Assembly (NCBI GenBank): GCA_002189035.1
Contig: CM007989.1
Coordinates: 7,173,501 to 7,237,500 of the forward strand
DNA length: 64,000 nucleotides
DNA from: Utricularia gibba
Taxonomy: Eukaryota; Streptophyta; Magnoliopsida; Lamiales; Lentibulariaceae
Direction: 5' to 3'
The position numbers and the translations under genes are program-made. The notes under the pieces are model-generated. The model was given only the letters and a program-made list of their open reading frames with translations, was not told the origin of the DNA and made no database searches. This document shows positions 1 to 12,547 of this stretch, one piece after another. Position 1 is the stretch's first letter; every line of letters starts with the position of its first letter.

Positions 1-1471
1 GCGATTTAAGTTGATTAATTCGGATTGGAATGTTAATTCAACAAAATACCAAGGAATACAAAAACTGGAAAAATCGGGTATGTTTTCAAGGGATGGCACC
101 TAGTAAGAAAAAGTATTGTGAACTGGCTGACTTCCTTCAATGCACCTTTGGGCGGTTTCTTTTTTAAATAATATCAAATATTTTAAATGGTTTTCATTAT
201 TATAGTTAATATTTCACATTTTTTGAATATTCGTATTATTCAAATAAAAACACACAGCATGTCTAATTTTGAAGATTGCGGCGTGTAATAAACCTCGACG
301 TCAACAACCCATGTACTAAGCTGAAATTCAACAAATAATGGTGTGATGTATCTGGACGCTTTTACGGTACAGGGAGGTGTAGTTGCCTTGTATCTGGACG
401 GGTTGATCGTACACGGAGGTGATGTCGCCTTGTATCTGGACGGACACCCCTGCAATCAGAGAGGAGATTGATTTCGTGGCGTGGGTGGCCCGAGCCTCTA
501 AACTCAGTCCGGGCTCCTACGTTGCCCGGTTCGTGGGCAATCACGCACGGATTCGCGGATTGCATGCAAGATGCGCAATTTTTAGTTGTTGTATTTGATA
601 AATTAATTTTATTTATTTATAATTGTATTAATTTATATAATATGTGTATATTTTAAAATAATACATTCTTATGGCACTCTAAAAATCGGATTCATGAAAT
701 TAATGAATCTCGCGCCCATGCACCTCACTCCGAATCTCGCTACTCGCACCCATTTCGCGAGTGTTGAAGTACATTGGGCCGTAGAAAATACTATTGGCCC
801 ATTATAAAGTCCATTAGGCCCAATTATGAGTGGCTTCCAATAAAATAGAGCATCGACTCCAAAAATATTATCTAAAAGTATTTTACAAAAAATATTTTAA
901 TAAAATAAAAACTGATTATCAACTGTTTCTTATTAATTATAACAAATGCTTATGTATAGATATATTATGTTTTCTTTGATATAGAAATTATTTGTATTTC
1001 AAAATAAAACTATTTATTAAATCGATTTTTTAAATGAAGAAGTTGTTCCAAACAGATAATTAAATTTTGTTTGACATAATTTTTCAAAAAATATTCTTCG
1101 AAAATTGATTCTGATCAAATATAAAATGATATTTTATAGTTTTCAAAAGTTAAAAAAATATTTTTGGAGTATAAAATTAAAATAGTGTGAGATGGCCTAT
1201 GGCAATTGGCAACTTCCCGGCTGATGTTGTAAGACTATTTTACCCCCAACGTGGCGGGTGTTTTTTTTGGAACGACTGACGGGAGAGATCGGGAACTAAC
1301 TGGAGTCGCCGGGGCCTTCGCACGCGCTCCGTTTTCTTTTTTGCATTGGTGCTCTCGAATACCAGTTCATTTGTATCTTGAATGTTGTTCTTCTTGCATG
1401 TGTTTTTTTCTTCGTCTGTATCAATTTCTGTGGTGGTGAGAGAGGGTTTTTAATTGATTGGCGGGAGAGCG
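1..1471. other. AT-rich intergenic region upstream of the DSK2-like gene
   Basis: No coding region is supported here. The stretch is AT-rich apart from an imperfect 42-base tandem repeat at 348-443. Three GGCCCA/TGGGCC-type motifs lie at about 776-820, the kind often found near plant housekeeping promoters. The ORFs in it are short and look like no family I know. The last 200 bases probably hold the promoter and 5' UTR of the gene starting at 1472. Confidence 0.5.
348..443. repeat. 42-base imperfect tandem repeat, about 2.3 copies
   Basis: The block beginning GTATCTGGACG recurs at 348, 390 and 432, a period of 42 bases. Each full copy also holds a similar GGTACAGGGAGGTG or CGTACACGGAGGTG segment. 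An ORF on the minus strand reads through it as a repeated PSRYKAT peptide, but it is short and not obviously a gene. Confidence 0.7.
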
Positions 1472-4212
1472 ATGGGAGGTGGAGAAGGGGTGAGCGGGGG
1501 AGGGTTAGTGAATGTGAATGTTCGATCATCAAAGGGCTCTGTGTGTTTGGTAAAAACGAGCGTGGAATCGACGGTCTGGGAATTCAAATGTTTGATAGCA
1601 CAGAATTGCGATGTGCCGGCTGAACAGCAGCGCTTGATTTACATGGGTCGGATCTTGGAAGACGAACAGACTTTACTCAGCTACGGTAATCGTATTTTTT
1701 TTTGTTCTCTAGACTTCCTTTTTTTTTCGAATAATGTGGTATTTGGAATTCAACTGTAGTTTTGTGAGTACTTTCTTGCTCCTTTCTTTGGAAAGCTACC
1801 AAGTTTTTGGGAGTTTTGTGATCTGTTGAAACGGTTGAAGCTGAGATTGAGAACGTAATTGTATGGAGATTCCTATCGGGAATGTGAAGTACAATGGGAT
1901 ACAGTAGATGCTTGTTCAAAGATGGAATTTAGTTTCTCGAGGAGAGTTCATAATAGTATACTGATTCGTATAGTTTCTTGGTAAACAGGTCTGCAAGCTG
2001 ATCACACGGTTCATATGGTGCGTAGCTTTGCACCATCGTCGGCCACCGCGTCTAATCCTACACCAAGTGAAGGGAATACTATTGCTAATGTTCATGTTGC
2101 TTCGCAAGCTACTAATGCAGGTTTATCTGGTGGAGCTCTATATCTATTCCCAGGCCTCGATTTTGGTGCATTTGGTGGAGCTGGATGGTATGCATTCGTT
2201 GGAGCTGGACTTCCTGATTTCGAAGAGTTGGTACAACAGCTAATTGAGTATCTTGTGAGCAATCCTGAGATCATCCGCTGTTTAATTATGAATTACCCTC
2301 AGATACATGAGATCATTGACCGAATCCCTGAGCTTGCTCATGTCCTTAATGATCCTAGCATTCTTCAGCAAACACTAGAAGCTGCTAGTAACCCAGAAAT
2401 AATCCGTGAGATGATCAGAAACACTGAGGGGCAATGAGTAATCTTGAGTCCTCTCCGGAGGGATTTAACATGTATAGATCCATGTATGAAAATGTCCAAG
2501 AACCTTTTCTGAATGCAACTACTATGGATGGCTTCACGACTACCAGTGGAACAGATCAGTTTGCTTCTGTATCGAGAGGTCAGTTGGGATCCCAAGCCAG
2601 AGATGGTTCTGATTCTATAGCTGCTGGACGTGAAAACAACCTATATGAAATTCTGACCCAATCCCCAACCCATGGAGTAGTAATGGTATACCTAAAAGTA
2701 TCCCTGCAGTCTCATGTCCGAGTCATGTTTTTTTTTTTTTGATCTCTGCCTTTGATCCGTATTTATGGTACAAAAATTATTTGAGTTTAAATTTGCATGT
2801 GATTTTCCTAGTGAATTATTCTGTATGATCTGAATGCTCATCGGCCTGAACCTGTAGTATTGGTGAATTTCCAGTTAACATTCCATTATACTACTAGCTG
2901 TATGTTTCCGATATACTGCCTGCAATGGCTTTTTATTGGAGTGTAAATCTTTCATGCATTAACAGCTTGAATGTTTTTGGTATGTTTTTAGGGACTCCTC
3001 AATCACGCAATGCTACTAGAATCAGCTCAACCGACAACACAAGGCGTCACTCAGCTGCGGGAGTACAACCACTTGTTCTTCCTCAATTCGGCGCCAATGG
3101 AATGCTAGACACGGCTTCAGCTCGTCGGTTCTTACAAAATCCTGCTGTGTTACAGATCATGCAGACCTTGCTCCCCGGCACTGACTACATTGGTCAGGTA
3201 AGCTTCAGCTTTCGTGGATTTGGCATTTATTTTGAAGAAGGCCAATGATTACTTTATCTCAGGCTGTAGCCTGGAACCCTCAGATCCGGAATGTTCTGAC
3301 ACTGAACCCTCAATTAAGACATATTATGCAAAACCCTGAACTTCCGCACGGTTTCCCCTCCTCAGCCACTTTGGAGGTTGCATATCATATCCTTTTTTCT
3401 CAAAAGTCAAAAATAAATTTGACGCTCCGCTGGATGTTAATGTAAACCATGCTGTGCATTCATATACTTACACTTTTGTTGAATTTGTTGTCTCAGCAAG
3501 TACTAGCTTTTCAGGAAATGCTCTCTCAACTTCGCCAACCGCAGCCAAGCGTGTGAGTACAAATTGTTCTTATGTTTGTTCGAATTGCTGTTCCTTTTCT
3601 CTCTTATTTTGAATTTGAAGTTGAACCCAAATTTTGGGATCCAGTTCCAACTTTTCCCCAATGGCTTGCTTTATCAGTGATACATTCTATCACTAGCGCC
3701 ACCCATGAGCACGATCAATGTTCCCACTTCCTATTCAGTTTGTATCCCACCCAATTCTAATCCCCAAAACTGCTCTTTTCAGGGGTGGAGCTCAGGCGGA
3801 TCAAAATAGAGGTAAACCCACGCCACCCCAAGTCAAACGTGTTGTGCATGCAATCTCTCTTGATGCTCCTTCACTTTCTAAGGTACTCAAAACAGTTCTC
3901 CCAGTGTGGAGACTCTAGTGAACATGTTCGGTGCGCTTACCGCCGGTAGCCTGACCCCGCCTGATCCCAATGGTCTGCCCTGCCCTCCCTACTTCGCAAT
4001 TTCATTCAGCCTTTTCCCTTGACATGATGATCAACTAACTCCACATCCTTGTTGCCTCGGTTCCCCCTGAAGAGCTCTATGCAACGCAGCTAGAACAGCT
4101 TCAGGAGATGGGATTCTCGGATATGCAAGAGAACATGAGAGCCCTGCGTGCTACCGCCGGAATCGTCCACGCCGCAGTCGATCTGCTCTTGGGGACCCCT
4201 CATCAACAGTAG
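1472..4212 (+). pseudogene. DSK2: DSK2/ubiquilin-like ubiquitin shuttle protein, disrupted
   Basis: DSK2 proteins carry ubiquitinated cargo to the proteasome, with an N-terminal ubiquitin-like domain, central STI1 repeats and a C-terminal UBA domain. All three are visible. The UBL is encoded from 1472 (exon 1 to 1685, then 1989 onward); STI1-like NPEI/NPQ segments lie in 2200-2685, 2992-3197 and 3263-3376; a clear UBA ([16 protein letters not shown]) ends at 4212. The frame breaks at a G run at 2428-2431 (reads NTEGQ-stop before a good [11 protein letters not shown] continuation) and again at a C run at 2663-2666 before NPWSSN. Each break is mended by one extra G/C. The acceptor before the UBA exon (about 4060) also lacks an AG. 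The protein is more diverged than usual DSK2. I infer a decaying duplicate, although the two base losses alone could be sequence error. Confidence 0.75.
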
Positions 4213-4478
4213 CGCGGTGCCATCGGCAACATCTGCAACAGCTGATGCAAACCAACCAGGTTCTGCTGCTTCCCTCCCTGCAAATATATGAATCTTGTGC
4301 CACTAAAAGCCGTCCGTCTGTTTCACTGGGTGTTATGTTCATCTTCCAGCATTTAACGAAAATAGATAATAATGATAATAATAGTAGCCACTAATTTATT
4401 AAAGAGTATTCATTTCGGAGACTGTAACACTGCTCCTGACCAACTTATAACACGATTATAAACATCTTGTGATCTTGT

Positions 4479-4727
4479 CTAGGCGGCGCAGGTGGCGCAC
4501 GCGCAGCCGGAGGCGCACCGGCAGGCCCCTTCCGCTTCCGCGCCCTTTTCACAGGTGCATGGGTTGCAGCTGCAGTGTTGGCCGCAGGAGCACACCATAT
4601 GCTCCACCTCCACCGCGCCGCCTTCACCACCGCCCTTTGAGCACTGGCACGCGGCTCCGCCGGGGCACGGTGTGGGACAGCCGCACCGGTCATCGCAGAC
4701 CTCCAGTCTCCCTTTCGGTTCCGCCAT
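4479..4727 (-). CDS. MT4: Type 4 (Ec-type, seed) metallothionein
   Basis: This 82-residue Cys-rich protein starts at [17 protein letters not shown]. It has three cysteine clusters separated by Cys-poor spacers, the signature of plant type 4 (Ec) metallothioneins, which bind zinc mainly in developing embryos. The clusters are [11 protein letters not shown], then [15 protein letters not shown], then [13 protein letters not shown] at the C-terminus. I chose the start at 4727 because the upstream in-frame residues resemble nothing conserved. It appears to be a single exon. A TATA-like element, a G-box/ABRE and an RY repeat lie 35-130 bases upstream, fitting ABA- and seed-regulated expression. The gene is convergent with the DSK2-like gene, whose stop lies 267 bases away. 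Confidence 0.88.
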   Translation of the reverse strand: MAEPKGRLEVCDDRCGCPTPCPGGAACQCSKGGGEGGAVEVEHMVCSCGQHCSCNPCTCEKGAEAEGACRCASGCACATCAA

Positions 4728-4761
4728 GGAAGCCTGAAAAGCTGAACATTCCCTGTCTGCG

Positions 4762-4852
4762 TACATATTTAACGGCCGTAGGCGAATCCACGGAAGATGA
4801 CACGTGGCAGACGCGGCGTACACTTGTCATCTGCTCCACCTCTTCATGCATG
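4762..4852 (-). promoter_or_regulatory. Seed/ABA-type promoter of the metallothionein (TATA, ABRE/G-box, RY)
   Basis: Reading upstream from the minus-strand start at 4727: a TATA-like TTAAATATGTA at 4772-4762, a G-box/ABRE core CACGTG at 4801-4806 in the context GCCACGTGTC, and a palindromic RY repeat CATGCATG at 4845-4852. A further CATGCA lies near 5170. ABRE plus RY is the classic bZIP/ABI5 plus B3 (ABI3/FUS3) combination in seed-maturation promoters. Confidence 0.7.
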
Positions 4853-4863
4853 GAGGCGGTGGA

Positions 4864-4887
4864 TATCTATCTATCTATCTATCTATC
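4864..4887. repeat. TATC microsatellite, six units
   Basis: Six perfect TATC units, just upstream of the RY element of the metallothionein promoter. Confidence 0.95.
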
Positions 4888-6067
4888 AGTCTATCTGATA
4901 AAGTGCAAAAGGGGGGAAATAAAAATAATTAGGGATTTGTTTCCATCTAAAAACTGGCCACGTTTCATTTATCAGGATGGAGTGCGACGCATGACACCGA
5001 ACCGTGGCTTTCGTTGCGGCAAAGAATTAAATCTGGAGAGTTACTTTTTTTCTTTCCTGGTAGGCGGTAAAAGAGAGAGAGAAAGTCAGTCACACTGCAG
5101 TTGTTGTTGTGGGTTGTGGGGCTGCCGGCGGCCATCTCCATTTAAGGGTATGAAGGCAGAGAGGGGGGTGCATGCACCCGACCTCAACGTGCACTCCAAA
5201 TCAAATATTGAATGTGTGTTGGAGATATTTTGGATATTTGTGGGGCAGGAAACCAGAGAGTAATCAACGCTGGTCCCCCCCCCCCCCCCTCCGGGCTGCC
5301 CAGTTACGCCGTTTGCTGGAAAGGTGTCCGCCACTTCCATCATACTCCCTGTTTGGTGTTGAATCCAAGATTCCAAAATTATAAAAGAATATAGTCGAGT
5401 CCATGACTGTTAAATATGGTATGAACGGTTTTTTTTGAATTGTCGGTTTATGAATTGTGATTTACTGTTGATTTCAATTTAAAATCAGAATTTTAAACCT
5501 TAAACCGAACATGAACTGAAACTCTATAGTTTTTTAGGAATTAATTTTCAAATACCCACATGAAAATGCTTACAAAATGCATCATTTTTTTCAAAGATTT
5601 TTCTAGTTCTCGTAACAATTATTCATAATATCTAAAAATGATTATGAAAATAAAAAATATTTTTTAGATATTCGCATGAACCATTAAGAGTGTCTATAAA
5701 ATGTATCATTATTTTAAATGTTTTTTCAAACCTTCATAATATCTATTAATGATATTTGGAACCATAAAAAATGAGTTCCGCATTGATAGGAACCACATAT
5801 TTTTCAGTTTCAAATATCTCAAACCTTCATAATATCTCTTACTCACCTTCTATATATTATTCGAGATAAAAGAATTTAAAATAGTTTTTACTTTTGAAAA
5901 TATTTTAAAATAGTAGCGGCTTATACGTTTTTAAAAAATAGATTTTTCAAAATATGGAGGGAGAAGGTTTTAAAAATGGATTATTTTACGTGAAAAAAAT
6001 AGTAAGTAGGACGGGAAAAAAATGCATTTATGTAGAAAGAAAAATGGAGCGTCTCTTGGAGGTTCGT
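4888..6067. other. Intergenic region between metallothionein and EXL5-like gene
   Basis: No gene is supported. It contains a run of 15 C at 5275-5289 and, from 5400 to 5940, an AT-rich stretch in which CATAATATCT and its context recur near 5628, 5738 and 5828, suggesting a degraded internal repeat. A 264-codon plus-strand ORF over 4469-5263 is the antisense shadow of the metallothionein plus noncoding sequence. Confidence 0.5.
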
Positions 6068-7084
6068 TCAGTCGAGGGAGTTGGGACCAGAGCAGGCTTT
6101 GATCAGGGGGTTCCAAACCCACTGGACCAGAAATTTCCGCCCTCTGCGGCCGTTCATATTGTACGTCCGCCCGCCTCCGTCTTTAATCACCTCACCGATG
6201 TATCCACCGCCGCCTCCGGTACCGTACAGTCCCTCGCAAAGATCTGCGATCTCCGTGGGAGCGGTGGGATCCTCGCCGGCGTACCAGGCGTTAACGAGTG
6301 GATTGGAGGACAGTTCCGCGAGTTCGTGTCCGATCACGCTTATCATCCCGTCGATTCCGACGTCGCCGTTAGGGGGCTTTAGCTTCCCAGGCCCGCCTCC
6401 GGTCATGTACTCCGGAACGGCGAAGGGATAGGCGCAGATCTCGGGGCATTGCTTCCCGGAGTTCCCAATCCAAGCGTACGGCAACGTGTACCCTACCATG
6501 GAGGGGAAAGTGAAGTAATGGAAGCCGCAAACGGCGCGGCAGAAGTCCTGTACCACGACGTCCGTGGAGGTGAGGACCAGGTAGATCCCCTTCTTGTGGT
6601 CGACCGCGAAGGGTTTAGATCTGACGGCGTTAGCGATGACCTGTTGAATCGAGAGGCGCGTGAGGCTCGCGCCTTGGGAGCATTCCCGATCTGAGTACTC
6701 GCCTGCGATTACCACAGAGCGTGAGATGTTCGCGCCGGTCTGATCCGTGTACAGCGACACCGTACGCCACCACTCCGCAACAGAAGGCGACGGCGCGACG
6801 CGGCGGCTAGAGGCGGAGATGGAGAGGATGAAATCCTTGATGACGAGTTGCTGCGTAGCCGTCCAGTTACCGTACCACACAATGTAGATATTCACCGGCG
6901 ACGAGAGGACGGGTCCCATGTGGTACCGGAGATTGACGATGTCCGAGGAACCTTCGAATCTCTTCGACTCCAACAAACCGCCTGCAGAGCCTCGGACGGC
7001 GGCGAATCGGTGCGACCGAGGAGGAGCCGCGTGTACCAGCGCAGAACAGCAGAGAAACAGGAGAAAACTCTGAAGCCAAAACAT
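6068..7084 (-). CDS. EXL5: EXORDIUM-like secreted protein (EXL5 type, PHI-1 family)
   Basis: This single-exon ORF of 338 residues starts with a signal peptide ([19 protein letters not shown]), so the protein should enter the cell wall. The body matches the phosphate-induced PHI-1/EXORDIUM family. It has [19 protein letters not shown] near residue 55, [17 protein letters not shown] near 100, [14 protein letters not shown] near 180, a [17 protein letters not shown] segment near 250 and a C-terminal [22 protein letters not shown]-family proteins influence cell expansion and carbon-starvation growth responses; the biochemical activity is unknown. The longer N-terminus and these motif variants fit the EXL5 branch rather than EXO itself, and gene order next to DSK2 and CPK6 agrees. 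No frameshift is present. Confidence 0.87.
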   Translation of the reverse strand: MFWLQSFLLFLCCSALVHAAPPRSHRFAAVRGSAGGLLESKRFEGSSDIVNLRYHMGPVLSSPVNIYIVWYGNWTATQQLVIKDFILSISASSRRVAPSPSVAEWWRTVSLYTDQTGANISRSVVIAGEYSDRECSQGASLTRLSIQQVIANAVRSKPFAVDHKKGIYLVLTSTDVVVQDFCRAVCGFHYFTFPSMVGYTLPYAWIGNSGKQCPEICAYPFAVPEYMTGGGPGKLKPPNGDVGIDGMISVIGHELAELSSNPLVNAWYAGEDPTAPTEIADLCEGLYGTGGGGGYIGEVIKDGGGRTYNMNGRRGRKFLVQWVWNPLIKACSGPNSLD

Positions 7085-8129
7085 GGCGGTTTGAAAATTG
7101 AAGGTGCGAATCCGAGAAGAAGAAGAAGAAGCGTAGGAAGGACGATTCTCTTTTTATACAAGGGAGCAATGGCCAAGTGTGCTGGCAACAGCTGCAATGC
7201 AACCGCTTATTATTTATATGGCCTCCAACCCCGCTTTTATTATTATTTATTATTCCGTGTAATGCTGAGGTAGTATATACATAAAACGACGTCGTACCCC
7301 TACCCAAATCAACACCTAGCGTACGGTACACCACCCCTACAGAATCATACACTGCTAGAATTTAGAAAATGGAATTTTTTATTTTTATTATTTATGATAA
7401 TAAAAATTATTTCAGATACTATTTAAGAAAATTCTGATGCTCTGAAATGTCTGAATGACAGCAGTGGCTCATCATTTCTCGTATTAAATTTTATTCGGTT
7501 AATATTTTAATATTTTTATAATTAAAGAAATAAACATAATAATTCTGATGCTTTGATCCGTACCCTCGTGAATCCTCGCCATTTTTACAGGCAATCATGC
7601 AGAAGTGTCACGGCGGGGCGGGATTTCAGTTGATTTTTATCCTGAAAGTTTCCCATTTTCTGCCTTCTTCTTCGGCTGAATGCATCGGGTGGAAGGAATT
7701 TGCATGTAATTTATATGGCTCACACATGCGCGGATTCAGAAACACACATACTTGCGTACGTTTATACGCTCCACGGAGAGATCTGCTTGACTCAGTCGTG
7801 GGGTTAGTTTTGTTTGTAACTGTTTGTTTTTGGAGATAATTTGAAAGGTTTCGCTTTCACATTTCCTTAATTCTACTGCATTGGGGGCACCCTTTTCTTT
7901 AGCGGGTCTTTCATTTCTCGTTGACGAGATTTTTATGGGCTTTTCTTGTTTGTAGTTCTGGACTGGTTTTGGTTTTTTTTGTTTGTTTATGTGTTAATTA
8001 GGGGTGATTGTGTGTTTTTTTTATCTTTGATTCCAGAGTTGAGTGATGGTGATGAGGATATACGGGATGATGAAAGGTTTGTGACAATTGGGATACTGTG
8101 GGAGAAGCGAAGAGGGATCTTGTTGTTTC
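7085..8129. other. Shared upstream region of EXL5-like and CPK genes
   Basis: The EXL5-like gene (minus) and the CPK gene (plus) are divergent, so this kilobase holds both promoters and 5' UTRs. A TTTTTATAC TATA-like element lies around 7150 on the plus-strand text. The T-rich segment 7800-8040 could be the CPK leader or a 5' UTR intron. No other gene is visible. Confidence 0.45.
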
Positions 8130-10815
<2,686 letters not shown>

Positions 10816-11284
10816 TCACACTGAGAATGCACCAGGTAGACGGCAGACTCCCCTGCAGTGTTTCTTTCTTGTTCCTCTGGAAGCTCCCTGACCAGTTGCT
10901 TCTTGTAGTTTCATCCATGGAGTGAGTTATGAACTCACTGCACTTTTCTGGGATCTCAGAAATTTCCTTTGCAAGAAAGAAAAAAGGATGGAAGATTCAG
11001 GTTTATTACGATCAGCAGTTGCAGAGGGTGGAAGGTTTCATCTTTATGGTGCTTAGTTCATCTGGGGTTGTGCTTCCCCTCTTTTGAGAGGTTTTACTTT
11101 TAACTGTAGAAGCAGGCAGTAAAAAAAATTCCCAGAATGAGCATGACAAGTGTTTCACAGCAATCTTCACATACACGAATAGGTAGATGATGACGATCTT
11201 GTAACAGAGTTTCAACAAATATAAAAATGAAGAAATAATTTAATACTTTGTATGTATTCATGTTTGGTACGCGCTGATACCAGA
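10816..11284. other. Convergent 3' region of CPK and small unknown gene
   Basis: This holds the 3' UTR of the kinase gene and the 3' flank of the minus-strand gene at 11285. I see no further gene. Confidence 0.5.
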
Positions 11285-11722
11285 TCAGTGGATGTTGCGG
11301 CGCTGTTTCTGGCCGGAATCGGGGCAGAACGTGTGGGGAAGGACGAGATCGTCGGCGCCGAGGAGTTTCCGGCTGAGCTGTGAAGTGACCTTGTAGAGAA
11401 TATGGCGCCAGCTGCCCTTATTGTGAGTACCTAGGGCGGCGGTTTCCTCCTCGTTCATTTCCAGATCCACGGCGAAGGAAGGCTTCCGGGAGAGGATCCA
11501 GCCCCATCCGAGGTCCCACCACTTCCTGAGAGAGTTCCCGGCGCACTCTCCAAAGGAGGAAAGCGAGGTGGAGCGGCGGAAGGCCCCAATGGCAGCGGCG
11601 GGATGAATGTTGAGATTGAGGTCGAGGGAGGAGAGGCGACGGCGTAGGCCGCCGGTGATCTCGGATTGGGAGTGTGAAAGCGGAAGCGAGTGGCTGCTCC
11701 GGCGGCGGAAGACGGATGCCAT
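11285..11722 (-). CDS. Small uncharacterised plant protein next to CPK
   Basis: A single-exon ORF of 145 residues if translation starts at MASVFRRRS (11722); an in-frame upstream Met at 11818 would add 32 residues of low-complexity Pro/Ser. It has a Ser/Arg-rich N-terminus, a conserved-looking core (RKWWDLGWGWILSRKPSFAVDLEMNEEE, split here as RKWWDLGWGWI and KPSFAVDLEMNEEE) and a basic C-terminus. There is no signal peptide or clear membrane segment. From memory, Arabidopsis has an unknown gene directly after both CPK6 and CPK5 (At2g17300, At4g35320), and this occupies the same place. The function is unknown. Confidence 0.65.
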   Translation of the reverse strand: MASVFRRRSSHSLPLSHSQSEITGGLRRRLSSLDLNLNIHPAAAIGAFRRSTSLSSFGECAGNSLRKWWDLGWGWILSRKPSFAVDLEMNEEETAALGTHNKGSWRHILYKVTSQLSRKLLGADDLVLPHTFCPDSGQKQRRNIH

Positions 11723-12547
11723 CGCCGTCGGTGGCGGTGAAAACGGAGGAGGAGAATGTGAAAGCGGAGTTGTGTCGTTCCCAGCTGCAAGACACCCTGT
11801 TCGATTTGTAGGCCACAACTGGAAGAAGTTTCACGTAGGCCCCACTGAGACACGTCACTCTCACTCAGTGGTTTGATCCACCGACATGATAACTAACCTT
11901 TCCCATAATATTCTTTATAATAAAATAAGAATATTTGTATTTTTTTAAAGAATAAATATTTTTGATAATAAAACTATTTTTTATCATATTTTTCAATTTA
12001 CGGTAGTTAACAAAAGAGGAATTAATGATGAAGAACAAAACGAGCCACAAAATATGAAAAATCCGCCACCTCAATAATTATTTGATTGTAATAATTGAGG
12101 AGAAATGGAGTTGGGCCGGGTCATGCGAGAGCTATAATTGGGCCAACTTATGGGCCTGGATTTGTAACGGCGGGCGTTACCGGGGACCCCAGGATCCAGC
12201 CGTCCAACTCCAACGGCTCAGATCATTCCAAGTTCAAAATTCTTTTGAATGAAAGGAAATCTCTGTTGTGTGTTTCGACCGTTGGAAGTTTGAAACCATT
12301 CTTCTCAGTTTCTTCTCCTCTGAGTTCAAGAAACTATCGTTTCTCTTCTCAGCAGTCTAAGGCTCCATGGATGGTACTCCTTTTTAGACTCTCATAATCG
12401 TTTCAGGCCAGAATTGATCTCAACTTTCTTCGGAAAGGACAAGTGTAATTGATGGTTTTGTTTTGTTTTGTTTTTTTTTTTTTTTGTGGGTTCTTTCCAG
12501 ACCTTGCTGTAGAAAGTCTTTGCTTGGATTTCGATCGATCGTTGACT
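11723..12547. promoter_or_regulatory. Divergent promoter region with site II and MSA-like elements (KIN-14)
   Basis: Three TGGGCC site II-type motifs lie at 12112-12117, 12139-12144 and 12151-12156. Two near-consensus mitosis-specific activator elements (core AACGG) follow: TCCAACGGCTC at 12209-12219 and its inverted form CGACCGTTGGA at 12276-12286. MSA elements bind three-repeat MYB factors and drive G2/M expression, fitting the kinesin that starts at 12548. The region also lies upstream of the minus-strand gene at 11722. Confidence 0.55.

Noticed and set aside
4469-5263. 264-codon plus-strand ORF over the metallothionein
   Set aside because: It is antisense to the clear metallothionein, Arg/His/Pro-rich from reversed Cys codons, and then runs through microsatellite and spacer DNA.
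5275-5289. 15-C run as a functional element
   Set aside because: A plain mononucleotide run with no surrounding structure.
6448-7273. Plus-strand ORFs of 80-140 codons across the EXL5-like gene
   Set aside because: They are antisense to a 338-residue recognisable protein, in GC-rich DNA where stops are rare.
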